A program made the position numbers and the translations under genes. Of a stretch of DNA of 64,000 bases, positions 45,998 to 52,744 are shown piece after piece. Numbering within the stretch: position 1 is the first letter of the stretch; the number at the start of each line of letters is the position of its first letter. The DNA is from Betaproteobacteria bacterium (GTDB lineage: Bacteria; Pseudomonadota; Gammaproteobacteria; Burkholderiales; Casimicrobiaceae), in the NCBI GenBank assembly GCA_013298695.1, contig JAAFIS010000006.1:62001-126000 (forward strand), written 5' to 3'. Under the pieces are notes generated by a model. It was not told the DNA's origin. It made no database searches and saw nothing but the letters and a program-made list of their open reading frames with translations.

Positions 45998-46687
45998 ATG
46001 ACCTTATCACTTCTTAGCGCTGCCATCCTAATCGGACTGATGGGCGCGGGCCATTGTGCAACGATGTGCGGCGCGACAACACTTGCGCTGGTCGCACGAA
46101 ATCCCGAAAGGCCGCGTCAACCCCTCGCAGCGCATGCTGGCCGCATACTTACTTACGCAGCGCTAGGCGCACTCGCCGCCATGCTGACGACGGCCACTAC
46201 GCGCTTTTTGCGAAATGATGTGTTGCAAACCGCTTGGTTTTTGATTCCCAACCTGCTGTTGATTTTGTCGGCAATCTATCTCATGGGCTTTCGCCAAGCC
46301 TACGCACCCGTCGAGTCGTTTGGGCGTAAGATTTGGCGCGGACTCGACGGTGTTCGCCTCTTCGCCACCGCGAAGGGCGGCATGTCGGGAGACCTGCTGC
46401 GCGGCGCGGTTTGGGGCATGTTGCCCTGTGGCATGGTGTACAGCGCGATTGGTCTTGCGGTGTTGGCTGTTGATCCGCTCGGTGCAGCCATCGTTATGAC
46501 TGCGTTCGGAGTCTCGACGATGCCTGTGCTGCTCGCGCTCGGTTTGCTCTCAAAGTCAGCCGTTGCAAAGCTGCAAACCCCGCGAGTGCGCGCAGGCCTC
46601 GGGGTGGCGTTGCTGCTTTTGGCCGTGTGGAACGTGACGCTCATACCCGCACGGATTCGCGGCACAACACTCTCGTTTTTTTGCTAA
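45998..46687 (+). CDS. Sulfite exporter TauE/SafE-family membrane protein (cbb3-cluster type)
   Basis: A 229-residue polytopic protein with about six helices. It starts MTLSLLSAAILIGLMGAGHCATMCG, and has GAVWGMLPCGMVYSAIGLA in the second half. The H-C-x3-C and PCG motifs in membrane helices are typical of the subgroup linked to cbb3 oxidase, often annotated as DUF2189/TauE-SafE-like and possibly concerned with copper or redox traffic. The ATG 45998 is preferred to an upstream in-frame start that overlaps hemN. It is the last gene of the respiratory island on this strand. Confidence 0.85.
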   Translation: MTLSLLSAAILIGLMGAGHCATMCGATTLALVARNPERPRQPLAAHAGRILTYAALGALAAMLTTATTRFLRNDVLQTAWFLIPNLLLILSAIYLMGFRQAYAPVESFGRKIWRGLDGVRLFATAKGGMSGDLLRGAVWGMLPCGMVYSAIGLAVLAVDPLGAAIVMTAFGVSTMPVLLALGLLSKSAVAKLQTPRVRAGLGVALLLLAVWNVTLIPARIRGTTLSFFC

Positions 46688-46874
46688 CTCGCTGCATCGA
46701 CGCGGCGCGCGCACCCGATAGCAGTGTCTAAGCAATAGATCATTTCTAGCAAACTGTGAACTCGCAACACAATACACGTAAGGCCGTATTTATTGGGCTG
46801 TAGTCTGCTATTCGCTATTTTTCAATAATTCGTCAAAACAATCTTTGACCCCATTGCAAACGCCATTTTGTCGC

Positions 46875-47966
46875 TTAAGCTGTAGTGCTTTCTTTCAACA
46901 CGCCGCGCCGAATCTGATCAAGCTCTATCGACTCAAACAGCGCTTTGAAATTGCCTTCGCCAAAGCCTTGGTTGCCTTTGCGTTGAATGATCTCGAAGAA
47001 GATTGGGCCGAACAAGTTTTGGGTGAAGATTTGCAGGAGCATGCCGCTGTCTTCAGGTGCGCCGTCGACCAAGATATTGAGCGATTGCAAACGCGCGGCA
47101 TCTTCGCCGTGATTCGGGATGCGCTTCGGCAGTTGTTCATAATACGTCGCGGGCGTGATCTGGAACGGCACGCTTTTTTTGCTGAGCGCTTCGACCGTGC
47201 TGTAAATATCTTTCGCGCCGAAGGCGACGTGTTGAATGCCTTCTCCGTGATACGCGTTCAAGTATTCCGCGATTTGTGATTTGTCATCGCTCGACTCGTT
47301 AATCGGAATGCGAATTTTTCCGCACGGACTGGTCATCGCTTTTGATTTCAAGCCTGTCAGTTTTCCTTCGATATCGAAGTAACGCACTTCCTTGAAATTG
47401 AACAATCGCTCATAGAAGCCCGCCCATTCGGTCATACGGCCGCGGTGTACGTTGTGGGTGAGGTGATCAAGATAAGTGAGGCCTGCACCTTCGGGCGATT
47501 GCGGTGCGCCTTCAAGCGGCACGAAATCTATGTCGTAAATGGTGACGTTGTTTCCGTTGCCGTTGTAGCGATCAACGAAGTAGAGCAGCGAGTCCCCGAT
47601 GCCTTTGATCGCGGGAATGTTCAGTTCCATCGGGCCCGGTTGTTGTTGCACGCCCCACGCACCTAGCTCGACGGCCCGCTTGTACGCGAACGCTGCATCT
47701 TTCACGCGAAACGCGATTGCACAAATCGACGGGCCATGCACTCGCGCAAAGCTTTGCGCAAACGATCCGGGTTCGGCGTTCAAAATGAAATTGATGTCGC
47801 CTTGCTGATAGCGCAACACATTTTTCGAACGATGTTTGGCGACTGCGACGAAGCCCATTTGCTCGAAGAGTTTGCCCATCGCGACCGGATCGGGCGCAGC
47901 GAATTCGATGAATTCGAAGCCGTCGGTCGCCATCGGATTGTCCCAAGTTTCAAATGCCTGTGCCAT
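46875..47966 (-). CDS. hppD: 4-hydroxyphenylpyruvate dioxygenase
   Basis: A 363-residue non-haem iron enzyme that converts 4-hydroxyphenylpyruvate to homogentisate in tyrosine breakdown. Two vicinal-oxygen-chelate domains are visible. The iron ligands are expected in LDHLTHNVHRG (His), EGIQHVAFGAKD (His) and PIFFEIIQRKG (Glu). The C-terminal GFGEGNFKALFESIE is the helix that closes the active site. Length is normal. It is divergent from an Lrp/AsnC regulator, the usual arrangement in betaproteobacteria, and likely its target. Confidence 0.96.
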   Translation of the reverse strand: MAQAFETWDNPMATDGFEFIEFAAPDPVAMGKLFEQMGFVAVAKHRSKNVLRYQQGDINFILNAEPGSFAQSFARVHGPSICAIAFRVKDAAFAYKRAVELGAWGVQQQPGPMELNIPAIKGIGDSLLYFVDRYNGNGNNVTIYDIDFVPLEGAPQSPEGAGLTYLDHLTHNVHRGRMTEWAGFYERLFNFKEVRYFDIEGKLTGLKSKAMTSPCGKIRIPINESSDDKSQIAEYLNAYHGEGIQHVAFGAKDIYSTVEALSKKSVPFQITPATYYEQLPKRIPNHGEDAARLQSLNILVDGAPEDSGMLLQIFTQNLFGPIFFEIIQRKGNQGFGEGNFKALFESIELDQIRRGVLKESTTA

Positions 47967-48036
47967 GTGCGCTTTCCAGAATGCGGTTAAGAACCCCTAT
48001 ATTTTGCAAAAACAGGCCAGATAGGAAATGGCGAAA

Positions 48037-48066
48037 TTGACTTCTAACGCTGATAGAGTTGATATA
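48037..48066 (+). promoter_or_regulatory. Putative promoter of the Lrp/AsnC regulator
   Basis: TTGACT (48037-48042) and GATATA (48061-48066) are 18 bases apart, 38 bases before the ATG at 48104. Direct copies of AGTTG flank the -10 (48056 and 48069) and could be part of an autoregulatory site. Confidence 0.45.
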
Positions 48067-48103
48067 TAGTTGCGAATTAACCGAATATTGGGGCATACAA
48101 CAC

Positions 48104-48571
48104 ATGGATCGCACTGATTTGCGCATTTTGGAAGTGCTCCAGGCCAACGGGCGTTTAACCAATATCGAGCTCGCTGAGCAAGTCAATCTTTCAGCATCGC
48201 CTTGCTTGCGTCGAGTTCGGGCGCTGGAAGAAGCGGGGCTCATCGCAAGTTACGCTGCGCTGTTAAATCCTGAAAAAGTAGGGCTTGGCTTGACCGTTCA
48301 TCTAGACGTTGCGTTGGATAAGAAGGACGCAAAAGCACGTGATCGACTGAAGGCAGCAGTGCAAACCTGGTCTGAGGTGACGTGGTGTCATTCGCTCTCC
48401 GGTGAGATGGACTACACCATGCAGGTAGTGATGCCGGATTTGAAACATTACACGTCGTTTCTGATGGATCGAGTGCTGACCTTGCCCGGCGTAATCAACG
48501 TTAAATCAGCATTTGTGCTGGAGAAAGTCAAGGAAACCACGGTGCTGCCGCTCAACTATGCGCCGCAGTAA
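48104..48571 (+). CDS. Lrp/AsnC-family transcription regulator
   Basis: A 155-residue regulator from ATG 48104 (MDRTDLRILEVLQANGRLT). It has an N-terminal winged helix with the recognition helix LSASPCLRRVRALEEAG, and a C-terminal RAM ligand domain (LDVALDKKDAKARDRLKAAV, SGEMDYTMQVVMPD). The family binds amino acids. Divergence from hppD makes control of aromatic amino acid breakdown likely. An earlier in-frame start exists but lies on the promoter. Confidence 0.9.
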   Translation: MDRTDLRILEVLQANGRLTNIELAEQVNLSASPCLRRVRALEEAGLIASYAALLNPEKVGLGLTVHLDVALDKKDAKARDRLKAAVQTWSEVTWCHSLSGEMDYTMQVVMPDLKHYTSFLMDRVLTLPGVINVKSAFVLEKVKETTVLPLNYAPQ

Positions 48572-48599
48572 ACTCTTGAGCGTTTTCACGGCTCAAATC

Positions 48600-49274
48600 A
48601 TGTTCGAACCCTTAAAGACACAATCCCGAAAAAGCGCTCCGCGCCTTCCAGTTTCGTGGTCACTACTCGTCTGTCTTGGTATCTCAGCGTGCGCAACAAC
48701 TGACGTTGCACCGCCGCCAGCGCCAACGCTGGCCGCTGCACCGGCGCAGCCGCCTGCTCCACCGCCACCACCGCCCCCAGCACCTGCCCCTCCGCCACCG
48801 CCGCTTCCGGTTGAGATGCCGGTGCCATCCAAAGAAACCGCTGCGCCTGTTGAGCTGCCGAGCTACGCAAAAAAGGGGCGACGACTTCCCGCAGACGGCG
48901 GCGACGTAGGGCGCGTGTTTTTGTCGTATTGCAAATCGTTTGAGGTTGAGCGCGACGCGGCGAGCTATTTCAAGAGGCTCCAGCGCAACAACCAGCTGCC
49001 CTCGGCAAGCGCCGTTGATGCGCGCAGTCGCGAAGCCGGGCAAACGCTGACCCAACAGCAAGTTGTTGAGCGCGATTGGGCCATTCAACGCGACAACGCA
49101 AAGACCGCGCCGCAGCGCTGTAGAGTCCTTGGCGGAAGCGTTGACGCCGGAGTTGCAGTCCTCGTCGTGGAAGCCGACATCTACGGCAAGCGCCAGCGCG
49201 GAACCGCAACTGTCGTTCCTGTGAATGGCAAATGGCGCGTGCGCGACCACGGCAGCTGGGAGCCAGCAAAGTAG
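48600..49274 (+). CDS. Proline-rich lipoprotein of unknown function
   Basis: A 224-residue exported protein. The signal sequence ends in the lipobox-like LGISAC (about Cys26). It is followed by a 40-residue stretch made almost only of proline and alanine, which could span peptidoglycan. The C-terminal domain (about 95-224) has two cysteines (SYCKSFEVERD, PQRCRVLGG) and ends in a beta-rich region, KRQRGTATVVPVNGKWRVRDHGSWEP. No family is recognised. The ATG 48600 is chosen over an earlier start inside the Lrp gene. It lies just before the Pho box of phoB. Confidence 0.7.
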   Translation: MFEPLKTQSRKSAPRLPVSWSLLVCLGISACATTDVAPPPAPTLAAAPAQPPAPPPPPPPAPAPPPPPLPVEMPVPSKETAAPVELPSYAKKGRRLPADGGDVGRVFLSYCKSFEVERDAASYFKRLQRNNQLPSASAVDARSREAGQTLTQQQVVERDWAIQRDNAKTAPQRCRVLGGSVDAGVAVLVVEADIYGKRQRGTATVVPVNGKWRVRDHGSWEPAK

Positions 49275-49283
49275 CGTCACGTT

Positions 49284-49301
49284 GTGTCATCGTGGCGTCA
49301 T
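49284..49301 (+). promoter_or_regulatory. Pho box upstream of phoB
   Basis: GTGTCAT-CGTG-GCGTCAT is two seven-base repeats spaced by four bases, the PhoB-binding pattern CTGTCAT-N4-CTGTCAT with one or two mismatches per half. A further GCGTCAC lies just upstream at 49274. The box ends 23 bases before the phoB ATG at 49325, suggesting autoregulation with a very short or absent leader. Confidence 0.65.
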
Positions 49302-49324
49302 ACGAATGAAATAAAAATCCATGC

Positions 49325-50011
49325 ATGCCCGCAAAAATACTTATCGTTGAAGACGAACCGGCCATCGCCGAACTCGTTGCACTTCACTGCAAACACGCCG
49401 GTTTCGAAACCCAATCGGTGGCCGCGGTGCTCGACGCCCGCGACATCGTGGATGAATCGCTGCCAGACCTGGTGATTCTTGACTGGATGCTGCCCGACAA
49501 GCCCGGAATTGACTTCGCGCGCGAACTGCGCAGAGATGACCGCACCAAAGATTTGCCGGTGCTTATGCTCACCGCGCGTGCGAGTGAAGACGACAAAGTG
49601 CGCGGTCTTGAAGTGGGTGCGGACGACTACGTGACGAAGCCGTTTTCGCCAAAAGAGCTTATTGCCCGCGTACGAGCGCTATTGCGCCGAGCCGCGCCAG
49701 AGCTAACCGATTCTGCGCTTGAAATTGGTGGTCTCCGCCTCGATCCGGTATCTCATCGCGTGACGGGAGACGCCACCGAACTCAAAGTTGGGCCGACTGA
49801 ATTTCGCTTGTTGCGCTTCATGATGACGCGGCCCGACCGCGTTTTCACTCGCCAAGCGTTGCTCGATGGCGTCTGGGGCGATCATGTATTCATCGAAGAG
49901 CGCACGGTCGATGTTCATGTGCGCCGGTTACGAGTAGCTCTTGAACCGAGCGGACATGATCGACTGGTGGAGACGGTGCGCGGCGGCGGCTATCGTTTGC
50001 GCAAAGCCTGA
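49325..50011 (+). CDS. phoB: Phosphate regulon response regulator PhoB
   Basis: A 228-residue OmpR-type regulator. The receiver has the acidic EDEPAI, the phosphoacceptor in VILDWMLPD (Asp54 region), TARASEDDKVRGLEVGADDYVTKPFSPKEL, and the winged helix ends FIEERTVDVHVRRLRVALEP...VRGGGYRL. The DWMLPDKPGI block is typical of PhoB. No Shine-Dalgarno is visible before the ATG at 49325, and another ATG lies four bases earlier out of frame. It is followed by phoR 18 bases later. No pst or phoU genes are in the window. Confidence 0.93.
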   Translation: MPAKILIVEDEPAIAELVALHCKHAGFETQSVAAVLDARDIVDESLPDLVILDWMLPDKPGIDFARELRRDDRTKDLPVLMLTARASEDDKVRGLEVGADDYVTKPFSPKELIARVRALLRRAAPELTDSALEIGGLRLDPVSHRVTGDATELKVGPTEFRLLRFMMTRPDRVFTRQALLDGVWGDHVFIEERTVDVHVRRLRVALEPSGHDRLVETVRGGGYRLRKA

Positions 50012-50028
50012 GCGCTACACTCGCCCGC

Positions 50029-51270
50029 ATGAACTTTGGATTACGTAGTTTTGCGGTGGTCGCGGTCGTTGTTATTGCCGCCGCATTATTCGTTTCGCCT
50101 TGGATCGGCTTTGCGTTTTTCTTAGGTGCGGCGTGCTTTTTTGCCGTCATCCGAGCGCGCAATGACGAAGCCGTGCGGGAATTGTTGCGCGATCCTGCCG
50201 CAGCTGCAATGCCATTCTCACAAGCAATTTCTACGCTTCGTACCAAACTGAAAGACGGCGAGCAAAGCCTGCGTGATCGCGATGAGGAAATCGCGCAGCG
50301 CAGGCAAATCACCAATGCGATTCCGGACGGCTTGTTTCTTCTTGATCGCGAACAACGTATCGTTTGGTGCAATCAATCGGCGCTCGTGATGCACTCCTTC
50401 GACGCGTTTCGCGACGTCGGAAAACCGATCGGACAGTTGATTCGCGCGCCCGAGTTCCTGAGTTACCTCAACGATTCAACGTTGCCCGAGCCGATCATCA
50501 CGCTCGATTCGCGGATGATTTTGTTTCACATCGAGCCAGCGCGAGACGGTATGCGTCTTTTGCTCGCGCGCGACGTGACCGATCGCGAGCGACTTGATCG
50601 CATGCGCCGCGATTTCGTTGCCAACGTATCGCATGAATTGCGAACGCCGCTCACGGTCATGACCGGATACATCGAAACCATTCGAGACTTACCGCTCTCG
50701 GATGAAGATCGAACGCGATACGTTTCTCTAATCGGTGCGCAAACCACCAACATGACCCGATTAGTCGCCGATTTGCTGACGCTTGCCAGATTAGAAAATG
50801 CGCAACTTCCCAGCGAAAACGCTGACTTTGATCTGGTGTCTGTCGTGCGCGACGCACTCGCTGATGCGGCCGCGTTGTCATCAGGATCGCACCGATTCAA
50901 CGAACATATCGAGCCGCCCATTACGATGCGCGGCAGCGCAAGCGAGCTACGTGCGGCGGTAGCGAACTTACTATCAAATGCGGTGCGCTACACGCCTGCG
51001 GGCGGCGAAATCTCGACGCGCGCGAGCTTGATCGAGCACACGATCATTGTTGAGGTTCGAGACACCGGCGTTGGCATCGCGTCGGAGCACATCGCCCGGC
51101 TCACCGAACGCTTCTATCGAGTTGATCGATCGCGTTCACGCGATACGGGCGGCACCGGGCTTGGGCTTGCAATTGTGAAACACGTCGTGCAACGACATCG
51201 CGGCACGCTCGAAATCGAGAGCGAATTTGGTCGCGGCTCAGTGTTTAGGATGCGTTTCCCGACGTCTTGA
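50029..51270 (+). CDS. phoR: Phosphate regulon sensor histidine kinase PhoR
   Basis: A 413-residue membrane kinase. Two closely spaced helices (about 5-22 and 24-42) anchor it without a large periplasmic domain, as in other PhoR proteins. A PAS domain (about 95-180, NAIPDGLFLLDREQRIVWCN) follows. HisKA has FVANVSHELRTPLTV. The ATPase has NLLSNAVRYTPAGG, DTGVGIASEH and GTGLGLAIVKH. Together with PhoB it responds to phosphate limitation, normally via the Pst transporter and PhoU. Confidence 0.93.
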   Translation: MNFGLRSFAVVAVVVIAAALFVSPWIGFAFFLGAACFFAVIRARNDEAVRELLRDPAAAAMPFSQAISTLRTKLKDGEQSLRDRDEEIAQRRQITNAIPDGLFLLDREQRIVWCNQSALVMHSFDAFRDVGKPIGQLIRAPEFLSYLNDSTLPEPIITLDSRMILFHIEPARDGMRLLLARDVTDRERLDRMRRDFVANVSHELRTPLTVMTGYIETIRDLPLSDEDRTRYVSLIGAQTTNMTRLVADLLTLARLENAQLPSENADFDLVSVVRDALADAAALSSGSHRFNEHIEPPITMRGSASELRAAVANLLSNAVRYTPAGGEISTRASLIEHTIIVEVRDTGVGIASEHIARLTERFYRVDRSRSRDTGGTGLGLAIVKHVVQRHRGTLEIESEFGRGSVFRMRFPTS

Positions 51271-51375
51271 GCAAACTGTTTCGCGAGTGAGGTGCGCTTT
51301 CTCGAATTGATTCAGACCGATGGCTGTGCCTTACAAAACCACGGGCCGGCCGTGTTACAACGCTAAAGCTCTTGT

Positions 51376-51408
51376 CCCGATATTATCGGGCTAAAAGCGC
51401 GTTTTTTG
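51376..51408 (+). terminator. Possible phoBR terminator
   Basis: CCCGAT-ATT-ATCGGG (51376-51390) is a perfect 6-bp stem, and TTTTTT follows at 51403-51408 after a 12-base gap that itself can fold weakly (AAAAGCGCGTTTT). The T-run is too far for a textbook terminator. Confidence 0.35.
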
Positions 51409-51513
51409 CAAGACTCAATAAGCCACTGATATGACCCACTTACCCAATGTATATGGCCGTTGACTGTCGTATTTGACAACAAATAGAACGCCGCGACGGG
51501 CGCCGCACGCGAC

Positions 51514-52449
51514 TTAATTACCGCTCGCGCGGGCACGAATGCGCTGCACCAGTGTGCGCTGCGCGAGCCGCATCCGTTCAACCGCCACGGTGAGCGTATC
51601 GAACTCCACCGGTGCTGCAACATTCACAGGATGCTCAATCTCACCCTTGCTCATTCGATCGACTGCTTCGCCCAATGCGCGAATCGGGTTGCCGATCGCC
51701 GCTGGCAATTTGATCGCAAGCGCCAGCGCGATGAGTAACCCCGCCACCACAGAAGTCATCATGCCTGTCCAGAGCTTGTTGAACTCCGATTTCGTGACTT
51801 CGGGTAGCGCGAGCGTTGCTTTGGTCTTGTCAGCCGACATTTCGCTAACGCCTTTGATCAAGACGCCTGACAGTCGATCCTTTCCGGCGGTGATCATAGC
51901 GTTGACCTCAATGGGCAAAAACTGCGGAAGCGATGAGGCAACAACAAGGGGGCTCACTTTCGCGGATCCCGCTGATATCGACGCGGGGGGCGAGGCCGAC
52001 CCTGCAGAAACGGCTGCGCCCATCGCGGCTTGCCTGTCATTGACCACGCCGAAGATTTTCTTCATTTCTGCTGAGTAAAACTCGGCGGCAGAGCTCCAAT
52101 TCGAAAGCTTGTTCAAATCCTCTGGCGTGTAAGCGCTATCAGCATTTGTTCGCATCGTTTGCAGAAGCTTAGCGATCTTCTCGGACGTGCCCGTCCACTC
52201 CTTGATGTAGTTATCGCGACGCTCTTGATTCGTCACGTACACAAAATACTCTTTTTCGTAGCGACGCACTTGTTGAGCCAGCAGGGCGAGCTCCGCCAGT
52301 TGCGATGATGCGATCGTATTTTTTTGAACCTTCGCGACAACGTTTTCTTCGATGGATCGCTGCCCCCAAGAAAGAAGGCCCGCTTGCACTAAAAACAGCG
52401 CAGCGATCAGCGCTAGCCCTAACAGCAGAATTGAACGTATGGATTTCAT
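51514..52449 (-). CDS. Membrane HAMP protein resembling a transducer without signalling domain
   Basis: A 311-residue protein. One N-terminal helix (about 5-27) is followed by a helical periplasmic region with ARYEKEYFVYVTNQERRDNYIKEW-like features (here RRYEKEYFVYVTNQERRD), as in four-helix-bundle sensors of chemoreceptors and PilJ. An alanine/serine-rich insert interrupts it. A second helix (about 233-255) leads into a HAMP domain (PIRALGEAVDRMSKGEIEHPV), and the chain stops about 50 residues later. There is no methyl-accepting or kinase domain. It is the last gene of the Pil-Chp operon, 33 bases after the small gene, so it probably works with PilJ or ChpA. Confidence 0.75.
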   Translation of the reverse strand: MKSIRSILLLGLALIAALFLVQAGLLSWGQRSIEENVVAKVQKNTIASSQLAELALLAQQVRRYEKEYFVYVTNQERRDNYIKEWTGTSEKIAKLLQTMRTNADSAYTPEDLNKLSNWSSAAEFYSAEMKKIFGVVNDRQAAMGAAVSAGSASPPASISAGSAKVSPLVVASSLPQFLPIEVNAMITAGKDRLSGVLIKGVSEMSADKTKATLALPEVTKSEFNKLWTGMMTSVVAGLLIALALAIKLPAAIGNPIRALGEAVDRMSKGEIEHPVNVAAPVEFDTLTVAVERMRLAQRTLVQRIRARASGN

Positions 52450-52482
52450 GAATTTTTCCTCCTGAGTATCAAGTTAGGTCTG

Positions 52483-52728
52483 CTAATGCAGATCGGTGTC
52501 TTTTAGTTTTGCAACAATTTCCGAACGTAGTCGCGCTAGTGGAACTTCGGGGGGTGTTACTCGTTCTAGGGCCAACAAAAACTGCGCGCGTAGAAGTTGA
52601 GCGTTGCCGCGCCATTCCGGGCGTTCAGAAACAATGGCAAACGCGTCATCGACGACGAATTCCGCGGCAACACCAAGCGAGTCAGCATAGAGCTGGATGA
52701 GAAAGCTTCGGAAATCAGTCTTGTTCAT
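52483..52728 (-). CDS. Small conserved hypothetical protein of the pil-chp operon
   Basis: An 81-residue soluble, probably all-helical protein (MNKTDFRSFLIQLYADSLGV...LLRAQFLLALERVTPPEVPL). It begins 16 bases after the chpA stop and precedes the HAMP protein. No family is recognised. The position between two signalling genes and normal codon use support a real gene; an adaptor role is a guess. Confidence 0.6.
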   Translation of the reverse strand: MNKTDFRSFLIQLYADSLGVAAEFVVDDAFAIVSERPEWRGNAQLLRAQFLLALERVTPPEVPLARLRSEIVAKLKDTDLH

Positions 52729-52744
52729 CGGACCCTGCAGCGAT

